Positions 44,437 to 57,139 of a stretch of 64,000 bases of DNA are shown one piece after another; the stretch's first letter is position 1; the number at the start of each line of letters is the position of its first letter. Source of the stretch: Galerina marginata (taxonomy: Eukaryota; Basidiomycota; Agaricomycetes; Agaricales; Galerinaceae); NCBI GenBank assembly GCA_023014335.1, contig JAECYW010000020.1, positions 744,001-808,000 on the forward strand. Reading direction: 5' to 3'. Both the position numbers and the translations under genes were made by a program. The notes below the pieces were generated by a model. That model saw nothing but the letters and a program-made list of their open reading frames with translations, did not search any database and was not told the DNA's origin.

Positions 44437-44560
44437 GAAGTAATGAACTCTGCGTTCAAGGACGAAACCGCGGCACAGCTTCACCTCACACAGTTTCGAT
44501 TGTTCTGGAAACCAACTCGAGATAGCACACCAGAACGTGTCAATACCGAACTGTATAACG
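44437..44560 (+). repeat. Direct repeat, unit 2 (Plavaka-derived)
   Basis: This is a second copy of the 43130-43252 block, in the same orientation, encoding TRDSTPERVNTELYNV in one frame. Flanking sequence on both sides differs from unit 1, so it is a separate small remnant. Confidence 0.8.
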
Positions 44561-44817
44561 TGGATACCTCATCCATATGACAACCGCCGTGGGATTCACA
44601 TTTCGAACAAAATTCCATGTGTGGCTGCAATGCGCTGCGTGTAATTGAGTAGCACATGCAAGTTCAACAATTGTCAGAGAATTTGGTTTGGGTAGTATCA
44701 CAGCTTCCTGAGCCAGGAAAGTTCTTCATCGCCGGGACCTCAACGAAATACTCGGTATTGTATCAAGAAATAGGTAATGAAAAATAGCGAGTGGATATTA
44801 GGAAGTAAAGGATACAA
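44561..44817. other. Intergenic, 3' side of JmjC-like gene 2
   Basis: No gene is seen. Confidence 0.4.
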
Positions 44818-47800
44818 TCAGCCTAATCTAGCGCGCTTGGAAGAATGTCGACTTGCAGAGGAATTTGCATTCAAATGGGGAATGACCACTGATGATTCCA
44901 AAAGTCGACGTTCCTTTTGGGCATGAAAGTAGCATGAATCCAACCCTGTAACACCATCTTGGAAGAAATCTGAAGACATCGTAAGTTAGCATAGCATATT
45001 CTAGAATCAAAACACACCGTGTGGAATGCTTAACCCCTCGCGTTTGGCACCAGGGAGCCACTGGACCGAATATTGATCTTGATTCGCAAGTTCGAGTGAA
45101 TCGGAAGGTACCGAGTGTCGTTCTGACCACAGAGAAAAGATCTGAGAATCAAGCTCGACAATGTTGTTGATCTGCTTCACGAGCATTTCCAATGTGCAAC
45201 TCGCCTCCGACTCAAGTTTCGAGGCATCTGCACCTTTTTTGTACTCGATCAATGCTTGAGCGATCTGGACAAAATAGCGTGAAGGCAAGTCGCTGATAGT
45301 AGCACCTTCAGGACCGGTGATCACAGCGCACTTGCGAATCCAGTTGATAAGATGCAACGCCACTCCACGAGCATAGCAAATAGCGAGTCTTTCGCTAACA
45401 GGAATGGCGTTGATTTCACTGTCGATCAGAATTTTCTGATTCTTGTTCGCTTTGGTAAACTCTTCTTGACTCGGCGCTCGATAAGTCCTAAAATCAAGGA
45501 CATTCCCCAAGATAACCAGCACACAAGCTGAAAGTAAATTCATCAGACCATCAATGTCATCGATGTCGGGTAAATGGGACACAGCAGGGTCTGTTTTATA
45601 ATTGTAAGAAAAATACTGATGGGAAAGACAGAAGCCGTACCAGATTCAGGAATGTCATCTTCGATCAACCCCATGTGATAAAAGAGGATCATGCGCCGCA
45701 ACAGAACGCGAGTGGGATGTGAAGTGTTCGTCAGGAATTGGTGCAAAACGAAGGTGTGGATTAAACCTCGAAGTGTTGCTTGCATGTGGTGAGTGAGAAG
45801 AGAATGCCCTCCGAGGCATATTGTGTTGGCATAACCGTAGACAAAATGAGGCTGGCAAGGCATCATAAAGCTTTACGAAGATATTTAATCTTAAATTTAA
45901 TAGGGTGTAACAATATCAACTTACAGTTTGTCATGAGGTTCCAGAGCGACAATCTCAAAATCATAATCCGACGATGGCATGACTTCGTTAAGGCGAAAGG
46001 TTTTCTTCAGGAAAAAGTTGATAGAAGACAGGGGATTGCCAGGACGCTCACGAAGGAACCCCCACGCCTTTCCGCCATCGGTCACCAAAACCTCGGTGCT
46101 TAAGCCTTCACAATCGACATGTAAAAACGTTATTGCATTCTCATGGCCGAGAAGCGCCCATCGCATGTGTTCGGTTGGATATGGAGATGCATGGTCAATA
46201 TGATGATGGCCACGAGTAACATCCCAAGCGTGAAGGTCACTCGCATATTCAGTGAGCTCCATGCTGCCATCGTATAATGGAAGATCCAAAGCATTCAGGA
46301 TTTTCCCGGATGCATGGCGGTTGTCCCACATGTCTCGTACATGTCCGCTCACGACTTCTGGACCGCAATCTTTGGCCGGAGGTTTAATAGAATAATCTGC
46401 AAAACAAACATAAAGCAAGATCAGTGAATAGTCACGACAAGAATCGGTGGCGTCTATATTACCGTTGATGGAGATTTGCCGGGATTGTGTGCCAGCAACC
46501 TTTCTCAGACCATCCTGATCAAAAGATATTTTTTCCTCTAAAGGCCATCCAGTGACAACAATGTTCTTTTTCCTCAATTCCTGTTGCATTTGGACCGCTG
46601 TTAGTGCCTTCCATTTTGTGTAGGTGAATGACTTGATAACGGAATCGTGTGGCTGTGCAATATGAAGGGGTCGACGCGTACGCTTGTCATACAACACTTT
46701 GGCACGTTCAAAAAATTGACCAAATCGATCGTGATAAACTTGGAACTTGACCAAGAAATTTAATAACAGAAAGAATTGAATTTCTTGTAACTCACATGAA
46801 AACTCGGAATGAGTGTTTTGGGTATACCTCTCGCATCAAAAATGGTGTAAGATTGAGACCCTTTGATCAGCGGAGTTGTCTCAAGCGAAATAGATAGCTC
46901 TTCCTTTTTTACCTGCAAGGTAATTATCAGCCTAAGCAAGTTGAAGTATAAAAGTCCATACAAATTCCCTTATCACTATTGTCTCAAATAAGGAAGCGAC
47001 CATATCCACATCGATGGGAATTTCTTTGGACCCCAGTTCTCGCGAAAAGACGGGAGAAGATGAGCGACGACGCTTGGTGCAAGTGTCTGTGTGTCCGGAA
47101 CCAGAAGGACGATTTATTTTTGTCCAGTCGAGGTCGTCACCATTCGGTGGTGTAGAAGTTCTGGGTGTTTCCAAAGACCCTGAGAGAATGGCACTGTCTA
47201 ATTAATATGAACATAAAATCACAATATATTTAGATGTCAAAAAAGAAACTCACCTTGCGTCGTCGTCGTGGTAAGTTCAGTTGACATATTGTAGTCAGAG
47301 TCTTCGTCTGAATCAGCATTGGAGCTCGATTCGACTGGATCGGAATCATTTCCTGTAGAATGCTCGTCCAACTGGCCACATTTTGGATCGGGAACATCAG
47401 ATGCATCAGAGTCACTCTCCATGGAGTCCGACTCATTGTGCGTCACAGGCCCGTCAACAAATTGAGCATTGGCAGCTCCACCAGCGGGCCCATCATCATC
47501 ACGGTCGGTCACCATGTCATCCGGGCTGCTGTCTAGGTCAGCGTCCACCGGCTCAATGTTAACATTGGAGTGAGGATTGGGCGAGTCGTGATGGGGGGCC
47601 AGGTCACTGGACTGCAATGTAACTTGAGCAGCATTGTCAGCTTGTTGAAGCAAGTCAACTTCCGGACATGCACCAGCAAGAGCTATATTGATGGTTTTTG
47701 CCAATGCGTTCTCATTCTCAGAAGAAACGCTGGAATCTAGGTCGTCTGAATCTATAGGAGTGGATCGGGGAATAATAGATCGACTTTCCATGGAGTTGGA

Positions 47801-50055
47801 CTCAAGATACGTCGCAGGCCGGTCGCGTACAACATGAGCGTTGGCAGTTGTTTCAATACCATCAGGCTCCCGGTCACTTTCCCTGTTGTCCAGGGCGCTT
47901 TCCAAATGAGAACTCCTATCTATCGATTCGTTATTATGAAGTTCGAATTCAAGATTGGCAATGTCTTGACGGGGGGCCAGTGCACCAGAATGTGACATGA
48001 CGTGGGAAGGAGTATCTGTAGCTTGTTGTAAAGGCGAGTCATAACTTGAGTGGCCATCCACAAAAGCTGTAGGGGGGGTTTCCGCTAATCCGTGTGCTTT
48101 GAAATTGGTGGAGGTGCCCAAGGGTGTTAACTGTGTTGGCCAGGATGATGAATTTTGCGGCGGTAGAAAGCCATTTTGAGTGGTGAAAGGTTCCGAGAGA
48201 TGTTGAACGGGCCGTATCTCGGATTCCACCGAAGATACTATAGGAAATGAATGCACGGACGGTGATGGAAGTGACAATCGTCCGAGCTGGGAATTGCGAG
48301 CACTAGAATTGGGAAGAGATAAAGTCATGATTGCCGTCGGGTCCATGCGCGGCACAAGCAAAGGTGGGAGGGTAGGGTCGATGAATGGGTACGAATGGTT
48401 ACTATAGGAAGTAACCCTTTCATCTGATGGAACCGGCCTGGACTCAATGGGTATAGGTAGCGGGGACGACCCAATGAGATGTGATGGAAAAGGTAGCAGA
48501 GATACAGAAGGGAGATATTGCATTGCTATGAGCATTTTTGTATCATTAGGCAAATGATTAATTTTAACGAAACAAAAAGAACGTACGCAATGCAGGAACA
48601 AACCACTGTTTATCGGCCTCACAAGTGGACGCTGAATCTATATCGGCCGCAGGCAATGACTTAGTTGCTAAGTCATGGAGTACGGTAGAAACTGAAGTGC
48701 GACCCCCAGCAAGAGTGAAAACAGCGTTCCATATAGCAGTTTCAACAGCCAAGACACGAGGGGGTTTATGGGGACCCAGCCTGGCCGCCAGATCGATGAC
48801 AGTTCTCCGGTGAAAGGATCTCGTGGACAGACGCAAGTTCACTAAAAGATACAGTGGCGATATCAAAACGGCAAGCTGGAATGGCGAGCGATGACAGATA
48901 TTGGCGGGTGAGGAAGCGTAGCTTTCTGTTCGATATTTCTCGAGGAATGTGTTGTATTCAAGTTCAAAGCGCTCGCAGGATTCTTGATCTTGAAGTCCAC
49001 TACTTGGATTGGCATTCATCGACATTGAGGCAAAAACAAAAAGGACTAACCCAGATGGCATAAAAGGCATATTTGCAGGAAGATCTGGTAGAGTTCCTTC
49101 AGGGAATGGAATGTCTTTCATCGCAGCCACATGAATAGCGGCAAGAAGAAAGTTATCTTCAATCGCAAGATAATTCGACTTGACACTATTCCTAGCTGCC
49201 ATATGCATCAAGGAGAGCATCGGATTAGAGTACACGCGACGCTCCGGAGGGTCGCTGGCCGACCTTTGCACTAACGTCTGAAACTTCATCACTAGCTCCG
49301 GCCAGTCTCGCAGACGGGAAAATCCCTGGAGAATGATCAGAAATGAGGTATGGCATGAATCACACACTCACGTCAAGCTCAGGTTTTGTACTCTGTGGGC
49401 CTGGCAAAAACATACATGCCGTGGGGGAGGAAATAGGAACTGGTAGGATACATTGCGCACGGAGGGAAATGATTTCAAAAAATCTGTATGCGGACAATAC
49501 AGAGCATACTTTTTGAAAATCATAGAGGCTCAACGCGGCCTGATGGGAAACTACAACGACGCCACTCTGTTCTAGCGCCGTGTCTGTGAGGGCGTTCACG
49601 CCCAACAATCCCAGAATATCCTTGATTCGGGAATCGCCGTCGAAGTGAAGTAGCGCGTCCTCAAAGCAATGTAACGACGACAAAAATGACTGTTCATAGT
49701 TTGAGTTCAATATGAACAACCTACTCCAAAACGAAGAACTTGCCTTGAATTCGGGTAACCTCTCCGAATACTCCAAAAGTGATTCGGGTTTCATCACAAG
49801 TGATTCAGAATACCAGGGAAACTCGGCCAAGATGGTCGAGTAGAGGCGTCGATGAGACGTCGCTATATTCACTTTCAGCACGGAGAAATCGAGGTTGCAG
49901 ACAAAGTACGTACGAAGAGCTGGGTCGTAGGAAACAAGACGTGGCTGAAATTCGCTTGACATGGGTGACAGAATGTAGAACTCGATCGACAGAATAAGAT
50001 TGATCTCAACCCTCAGGCTCTCAACTCTGAATACCAACATTTTAAAATCAGCCAT
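44818..50055 (-). CDS. JmjC-like cupin protein, gene 2 (metal ligands kept)
   Basis: The gene runs from ATG at 50055 (alternative ATG at 49962, MSSEFQPRLVSYD) to TGA at 44818. Exon 1 ends at 49372 and the intron is 49326-49371. Later exons include ISPLYLLVNLRLSTRSFHRR and a long Ser/Asp-rich disordered exon (about 48535-47255). An exon with TKRRRSSS and QMQQELRKKNIVVTGWPLEE follow. The cupin part reads AITFLHVDCEGLSTEVLVTD (HxD motif), then DKLLMMPCQPHFVYGYANTI with the distal His, then GLIHTFVLHQFLTNTSHPTR. After DIDGLMNLLSACVLVILGNV the last exon ends SSKRARLG. JmjC cupins are Fe(II)/2-oxoglutarate oxygenases, often histone demethylases; keeping His-Asp-His makes catalysis possible. The overall order matches gene 1, and the basic clusters suggest nuclear location. 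Substrate is unknown. Confidence 0.65.
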
Positions 50056-50429
50056 GTGACCTGATTACTAAAGCGAGCTCGACCAGTCGAGCTCACTTTC
50101 AATAAGTCTTGTAGGGCCGGTTCCCGGCAAAGCCCACTCCCTTTCTTTTCAATTGCAAGTCGCTCTATGCTCATCGTGTTCTCTTGGTTTTTCAGTATAG
50201 GTCCTTTCAACTAGGAACTACTAGTACTTAGTAAATATCACTTACTTTGTGAAATTGGTAACTGGCCCGTTTGCCGCCAATCCGTCCTCTTCAACATTCC
50301 TTGGTCATCTCTTTCTCTCTCGTTCCTTATGTTCGTCGTGTCTTATCATGGCCTCCGCAAAGTTTGGATTTTGGTGCTTTTTCACAAATGCTCCTCGATT
50401 CCTGAGTAATCTTGTTTTTCTTTACCCAC
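50056..50429. other. Intergenic between divergent gene 2 and DnaJ pseudogene
   Basis: This is the upstream region of gene 2 and of the DnaJ-like sequence. No clear promoter motif is visible. Confidence 0.4.
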
Positions 50430-51380
50430 CAGGTCCGTGACCCACGGGGACAAGCGCTTTGTGGATTTCGCGACCTCGCTGGCCAACCATTTTTTCCCTC
50501 ATCGGTGTGGTCCCCTTCCGAGTCCTCAAGAGACTGGTTACTACGATATTCTAGGTGTACCTATCACTGCTACGACGGACAATATCAAGAAAGCATACCG
50601 TAAGTCGTAAATCCAAATCTTGTTGTCATTTCTGTTCATCTGATCTATCTTATTTTTCTCTTCGTCAATTTGTACGTCAGTCCCCAGGCCGCCTCGCAAT
50701 AAGACATCACCTAGACAAGAACCCAAACGATCCACACGCAGAGGAACGTTTCAAAGAAATTGCCATCGCCTACCAAACCTTGTCGGACGATACGATACGG
50801 CGCAAGTATACTGTACAACGAGTTTGGGCCCAAGGAGAGCGCACCGGAGGGCGGGTACGTCGATCCTGAGGAAGTGTTCGGGGTGATCTTCGGCGGCGAG
50901 CGGTTCGTGCCTATCATCGCATCGGGCATATCAGCCTGGCATGGGATCTGAAGACGGCGCTGCAGGAGGCAGAAGACGCGGAGGGAGATGAGGAATACAG
51001 TCAGGGTCCGAAGCTTGTGGAGGATGCGAAGGGAGGGACGTTTGAGTCCGGAGGAAAAGGCGAAAAAGGAGGAGAACATGGAGGCCAAGCTCAGCATATT
51101 CACAGAGTTCGCGACGGGCCCGGCAGATCCTGACGTGTCGAACAGCTGGAGGCAGAGTGCGCATTGTCATTTTTGTCATAACCCTTCATCTAATTTTCTT
51201 TTGGTTGACAGGGAGCCAAAACGCGAATCCTATGGCATTGAACTGCTACATACTATCGGATTCACGTACGTGTCGAAAGCAAAGCATCACCTCGCGACGA
51301 ACCAGACACTCCTCAATGTTGGCGGATGGCTGCATAATGTGCAGGGAAAGTACCATGTGTTCAGTGAAACGTGCGTTTGT
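50430..51380 (+). pseudogene. DnaJ/Hsp40 of the Caj1 type, frameshifted
   Basis: The sequence reads ETGYYDILGVPITATTDNIK and KKAY, then after an intron RRLAIRHHLDKNPNDPHAEE, the J-domain, in which the Hsp70-stimulating HPD is HLD. AIAYQTLSDDTIRRKY follows. One frame change leads to YNEFGPKESAPEGGYVDPEE and VFGVIFGGERFVPII, a second to GHISLAWDLKTALQEAEDAE. Then come NMEAKLSIFTEFATGPADPD and, after another intron, YGIELLHTIGFTYVSKAKHH and NVGGWLHNVQGKYHVFSE, the DnaJ-X domain. The order matches Caj1-like cytosolic co-chaperones. At least two frameshifts plus the HPD change indicate a dead gene. Confidence 0.8.
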
Positions 51381-52652
51381 GTCCAAATTTCCTCATTTAA
51401 CATTTATTGATTTTGCTGCCACTGCACTCACTGCAGCCCCACACCGCGCACACCTTCTCCAATCGCGCTTTTGTTCACACCTATGCTCGTTTTGGAGCCC
51501 CCATCATATGTTACCTGTCGTATCAAATGTTCTCAGCCGCTTTGCCCATCGATGCCCGTTCGTACCAGCACCCTCCTTTTGCACACCCTCTCCTCTTTGT
51601 CTTCCATTTCCAAAGAGCAACGGCTCGTTTTGTGGCTGCACTGACTCAAGCTATGCTCGACCATTATGCAGTTGCATACCCGGAAAGGACACCCCCGAAC
51701 AACAGGAAACATCTTTGCTTTTACGTTCGCCACCTGGACGTGAAGGTTATACGAGGTTCGCAACAGGCACCTTAGTAGGAGGTGGTAATCCCACGTATAT
51801 GTTCAATGCAGCTCTCAGGTGGGTCCTCAATCCTTTTTTGTGTTGAACACTCGCTTCCTTTGTTCTAAGGCCCCAGCGATTCACGGCCTCTCATTACCTA
51901 ACATTCGGCCAGTTCAAACACCCAAGGAAGTCGCCACGGCCCGCCATCATTGTTAACGCCTCAATCCTCAACGCCACCTGCAGGGAAAAGAGCAGCTGCA
52001 CCGAGGTTCCTTCGAGTCGGAACGGCAGTCTCTACCGCTTTCAGTAGTCACCGTTATTGCAGCTACCACCCTGTCCGTCAATGATGTTGGCAATTCATGG
52101 GGCTGAAGCAGCAGCATGGGCAGTCCATCGAATGGGCCGCGGGAGTTGTAGGTGCGTATCTTTTCACTTTGCTGACTTTAGTCCAGGGATGGACAGCGAT
52201 CTCAGGTACTTCCAGTCGTCGCTCCTGCCGTTGGCACTGGATAGCGGATGTGATTCTTGTTGTCGCCGTCCGAGTCTTCATGCACATTGTGGAAATGCTG
52301 CGTCATTTGACGGATGCTTGCCGAATGCCGAATTCATTTTGTTGACGGCAGATAACACTGGCATTCATTTGATTGAGTACCGTGCGGCCTTTCCGTGCCT
52401 GTTATGTTTTCTTTGTCTTTCGCGTTTTGACTCGATGCAAACGCCAAACAGAATGTCACTATGAAACCCCCAAAAAATCAACTTCACAGTCTTACCTTTG
52501 GCTAGCCTACTTTAAAGAGGAGGCTTCGAATCCTTGCCACTGGAAATAAAGACCGCTCAGGGTGCTGGTTCATTTCTCAACTTAGGACTATTCTTGGGCC
52601 CAGCTTGCCGGCAAACTTCTCATTTACTGCCTCCGATGTCAAGTAAAAGACT
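51381..52652. other. No recognisable gene
   Basis: Long frames (51157-51846, 51407-51775, 52057-52464) overlap each other, have unusual Cys/His/Leu-rich composition and show no domain. They are probably chance. Confidence 0.4.
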
Positions 52653-53480
52653 CGTAACTTCAGGCCTTCATTCAGGATACTCTACGCGACAATGTCGGCG
52701 TATTTTTTGTCGCCTATCTTGACGATATTCTTATCTTTTCGCGATCCCAGGAAGAGCACGACCAACAGGTTAAGCTCGTACGGGATCGTCTTCGCGAGGC
52801 TCATCTCTTCGTGTTGGCGAAGAAGTGTGAGTTCTACAAAACCGAAGTCGGGTATCTGATTGGTGCTGACGGCATCAAGATGAATCTGAAGAAACTCTCA
52901 ACTACTCCGAAATCCCGTTCCTCGAAACACTCACGATATCCGATCATTTTTGGGTTTTACTAACTTCTACAGACGTTTTGTTGATCATTAGGCCAAGATT
53001 GTCCTTCCGTTGAACCGACTGACCTGCAAAAACTCTCCTTTCATTTTTGCAGATGCTGATCAGGTGAAGCTTTCGAGAAGCTTAAATACTATCCGGTCCT
53101 TCGCCACTACGATCTTTCGAAACCCGCCGGGTTATCGAGAGATGCTTCCGACTTCGCCCTCTCTGGTGTCCTTCAACAACCAGATGACGAACGTTTTCTG
53201 CATCCCGTGGCCTATCACTCTCGTGACTTCAGCGCTTGCGTGCTTGGCTTATGGGTACGGCTCAACCAATTTCTGTCATATGCGATCATAAAAACCTTGA
53301 GTATTTCATGTCTTCTCATGTTCTTAAATCGCCGTCAGGCCCGTTAGTCCGTGTTCCTTTCCGAGTTCGATTTTCGACTCGATTGGGCCCCTGGAGACCA
53401 AAACCTCGCAGATTCGCCATCTCGACGTTCTGACTTCCTTCCGAAAAATGGAGATGACGTCCTGGAATTCCAGCGCAAGG
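52653..53480 (+). pseudogene. Ty3/gypsy reverse transcriptase / RNase H remnant
   Basis: The frame at 52653-52890 reads AFIQDTLRDNVGVFFVAYLD then DILIFSRSQEEHDQQVKLV and LAKKCEFYKTEVGYLIG, with the catalytic YLDD box. In other frames follow AKIVLPLNRLTCKNSPF, EAFEKLKYYPVLRHYDLSKP, SRDASDFALSGVLQQPDDER and FLHPVAYHSRDFS (RNase H-like DASDFA), then DHKNLEYFMSSHVL near 53290 and NLADSPSR near 53408. Stops, frameshifts and missing protease and integrase show an old relic. Confidence 0.8.
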
Positions 53481-54910
53481 GGTTACTAACCCCCATATAT
53501 GTAAGTACACTGAACGTCTTCCATTAAACTCCAGGTACTCCCCTTCGGCACCAGTTCCAACAATTGCACAGCTTCAGGTTTCTCCATCCCTGGTTTCAAA
53601 GATTGAAGGATCCGATCGAAGGATCCGATTGATTGAACCATGGAATAATTGGCGTCGGAACTTCCGGAACTCATCCGAGTCCTCGTGCTCCTTGTTAGCT
53701 AGAGATGTATGTATAAGTGACAATGGTCAAAATGAAGATAGGTAGAAGCTTACTGTTAGGGATCGCTAAGAAAGCAGGTAGTGTCAGCGCATTGCGGTGG
53801 GCACGACGGACATTGTTATGAACCCAGCCCGTTCGGCGGGTTTAGGAGCCTGGCTGCTGAGTTGATTACGATGTACTCAGTACTGTACTATTTCGCTCAA
53901 TTCGTCCAGTCCCACGGCACAGGCCCACTGGACGTGAACGAAATCAGTCTATGTCCCGTGTCACAGAAACCCTGGCCGGTGTCCCCTTCCACCACGCTGA
54001 CTGGCGAAATCCAAAATTCGTCCACTGTGTCCCAAGTCACACCCCTGGACGAATTGAGCAAAATAGTACAGTAATGCAGGATCTGATCAGAAAACGAACC
54101 GCTTGTCCATAGTAGATGACAAATGTGAGTCGTTTCTGAATTCCCTGTATGGAATTTTCCTAAGTCCTGTGAACGGCTAGGTCGGCGCCGATCCGCACTA
54201 TTGCACCCAGACGTCTGTATACATATTATAACACTGGTGCCCCTTTCGACAATCGGGTATTGAGCCACTCGTCATCCATCTTCTGAACTTCTGTCCTCCG
54301 AATTCCAAATAGCTTCTGCCCGCAAGTTTCTTGTTATCACATACGAATAACATGCCAAATCGCAGTCTCCATGATTTTTGGAAAGTCTCGCGCCGTGCTA
54401 CGCATGGCACGAGGAAGGGAAGCATCCGTACAACTAGTCTGCCAGTGGTCAGTAGTCGAGACTACCATCCGGCCTAGCTAACACCTGTCCAGAGCAATTT
54501 ATTTACTAGCAAGATACACCAGGAATCTGAGGCTAGTGGACATAATTTATTTCCCGTTCGAAAGTTAACCAGGGTGACAATAAAATTAGAAAACTACGAC
54601 GTTCCAGACCGTTACGGATACCCTTGCGTATAGCCTTCAAGCAGGAGAACATCATTCTAAGCCCAGAAAGCGCAAAAAAAATTGTGTGAGTTCAGCTTAT
54701 ACTCTATCTGTTGTTTTTCTCCATTGTATTTCAGGACCATTTAGAAACATGTGCAATCCTCGATACACCCCTTGACCTGCACGAGCCACGATACGTGAGC
54801 CATGTCGACCTTTTCCCCATTGCCAAATTGAGTTGACCGGCTTTTAGGATCTTTCTGACGAAGACAGACAAATCCCGTTGAACACAAGGTCCGAAAAGGA
54901 AGAAGTCAGC
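53481..54910. other. No recognisable gene
   Basis: Short frames on both strands lack motifs. GGATCCGATCGAAGGATCCGAT near 53609-53630 is a small direct repeat of GGATCCGA. Confidence 0.4.
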
Positions 54911-56480
54911 ATGGTGAGTCAGTTGAATGTCATTTAATGAGTTGATTGCCCAACGAAACTTCATACAGCTGATGTCGCTTCCGCTGGATACCATGCTCGT
55001 TTTGCTAGACTGTGTTGCTGCCGAAGCCTGCAGCGGCAAGAGCTCTTTGATCTCCCTTTCGCAGACGTGCAAAACCTTGCGTTCTTGGGGTTGCCATCTC
55101 TACCTCTGCCGAGAAGGATTGATTGTCCCTGGCTCCGACGTTACAATTATAAAGCTACTAGATGAAGTCCACCCCATTGCCGTCGCGATTCTCATGAGTC
55201 GTACCGAGCTCCAAGATAGTAGGAACATTAGGTTGGAGCTCGACCCTTTACATCTGGTCGAATTTAATAATGAAATTTGCCGCTTCTTTTCGAAGTGCAG
55301 CATCAGCTCCTTTTACCTCCAGTTTCACGGCATGGATCGATACCTTCTGGAAGATAATCGGATATCTTACGCCCTCACTGCTCTCATTGGATCCTTAGGC
55401 TCTTGTTGCTTGTCTATCACCATCGAGAAAGTCCTTTGGTGTGGATATGACGTGTCATTTAGCGGTCAACCTCAGGCTATTCCCAGTCACAAAAACCCAC
55501 AGGCAATATTTTCGTCAATCATGGAAAATGTGTTCATCTGCAAGCTTGATGCAGCTTTCTTCTGCACTCCACCCCTCCGACTCATCTTCCCCCTGTTCTT
55601 GCAGGGGAAATCAGTCTTTGACTTTTCCATCAACTGCCCCACAGAAATTGAATACAGTAACATCCTCTGCCTTATTCACTTCCCGACGCTGGAAACATTC
55701 AGTACCACGGTTTGTGATGCCCTGCCAATAGTCCTGCCAGACCATTTCACCATTCGCCATACGACTCTGGAACAAATCACGCTTGTCAATTCTGTCTGTC
55801 AAAAAGAGACCTTGGCGAATAAAGGAGTCTTCTATCTCCAGCTCCCATCTTTGAAGTCAGCAAGAATCTCAGCAAATTATCACAAATGGGCCTTGCCAGA
55901 AGCTTCTATTCTTTCTTGTCTTCGCATTCAACCAGTAAAACCCACTACTCATCCAAGCAGTGGAGAATTTTGTGATGCTGTCAGATCCTTAACAGTGATG
56001 ATGAGCTCTACTGGCTTTCTCCATTTGCCTGATGAATTTATATTAACCATTCAATTTCCTGCACGCTTAACACGTCATATTTGGTTCTCTCAGAACAACG
56101 CAGCGTTCACCTGCAACTGTGCTCCTAACGTCGCTGACAGCAGCCGGTGGGCTGTTCACCATGTGACGACATTGGAACTGTCGATCGACCACTTGGACGT
56201 GAAGTTTCATGTGCGTAGGGACTGGCTTTACAATGACCATTTTAGAAACTAATCTGTTTCGGTGTAGATTTACATACTAAAATGGTTAAATATATTCCCA
56301 GCCCTAAAGGTTTTGATACTGGACTGCGAGAGCATAGGGTCTTCCATAACACCCCTCCAGCTTGATGCGATTGTTTTTAACTGTTGTCATTATCTCGAGT
56401 GTTTTCGCTCTTTGGTTGATGATGAAATGACAGTTTGGAAAAGGGAACTGGGAAAAGGTGTGTGGAAAGAGTGTTTTTAG
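54911..56480 (+). CDS. F-box-like protein
   Basis: The best model starts at ATG 54911, whose GTGAGT donor follows directly; the intron ends ACAG at 54967. The spliced start MLMSLPLDTMLVLLDCVAAE places an F-box-like LPLDTML segment at the very N-terminus, followed by SLISLSQTCKTLRSW, the second F-box helix. An unspliced start at 54927 is an alternative. The large exon runs to 56210; an intron (56211-56267) joins VKFH to IYILKWLNIFPALKVLILDC and the stop TAG at 56478-56480. The product is about 500 residues. The middle has strand-loop patterns like degenerate leucine-rich repeats (FPTLETFSTT; LPSLKSARIS). There is no frameshift. It would act as a substrate receptor of an SCF ubiquitin ligase, by family inference. 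Confidence 0.6.
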
Positions 56481-57139
56481 GCTCGTTTCTTGTCCACATC
56501 GTAATACAAACATGGCTGGTGGTAGTTACTGCTAAAGTATGACATGAACGATCGAGGAGTCGAGAACAAGGACATCATGATCAGTATTTGAACCACACTT
56601 GTCAAGAAAACTTGTCCTGAGTAGTCGGGGGGGCAAAAGCCACCAACGACTTGTCGCCACTGACTATCGCCACATCTTGTGAAGCACGGTTTTGTCGGCA
56701 ATGAAAATTCAAATTTGGAATTGAAGGGGTAGAAGTTGTCGTAGTCCTGTGGTGGCCGAGGTCAGAAGCACAACTCCTTTGACATCGATGAGTCGTCGTA
56801 TGGAGTATGTCATCGAGGGAGACAGGTTTCGATCATCTTGGATCTTGACGTACCATTAATCAAAGTATAGCATGATGTCCTGAGGCCATACTTTTCAGAC
56901 TGGACCAATTGTGGTTAAGCGCACCTCTGGAACAGAAAACTCGACAGCAACATTCAGACGCCAGTGCTTCCATTAAAGTGTCGTTGTTACTAGCATTATC
57001 ACAACAATTATCTAACGACGTTGCCCTCCAAAGCCTGCGAAGGTAAGAACAGTTCATCTTGAAGAAATCCTATCGCAGATGTCGTGGCCGTCGGAGATGG
57101 ATGTAAGATGTGGAAGTGGACGAGAGGTGTACTGCCAGG
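56481..57139. other. No recognisable gene
   Basis: A minus-strand frame (56860-57057) rich in Cys lies next to the RPB1 fragment but does not match RPB1. It could be the sequence the RPB1 fragment was joined to. Confidence 0.35.

Noticed and set aside
51157..51846. 229-residue plus-strand frame after the DnaJ pseudogene
   Set aside because: It overlaps the end of the DnaJ-X region in another frame, has odd Cys/Ser/His composition and no recognisable domain.
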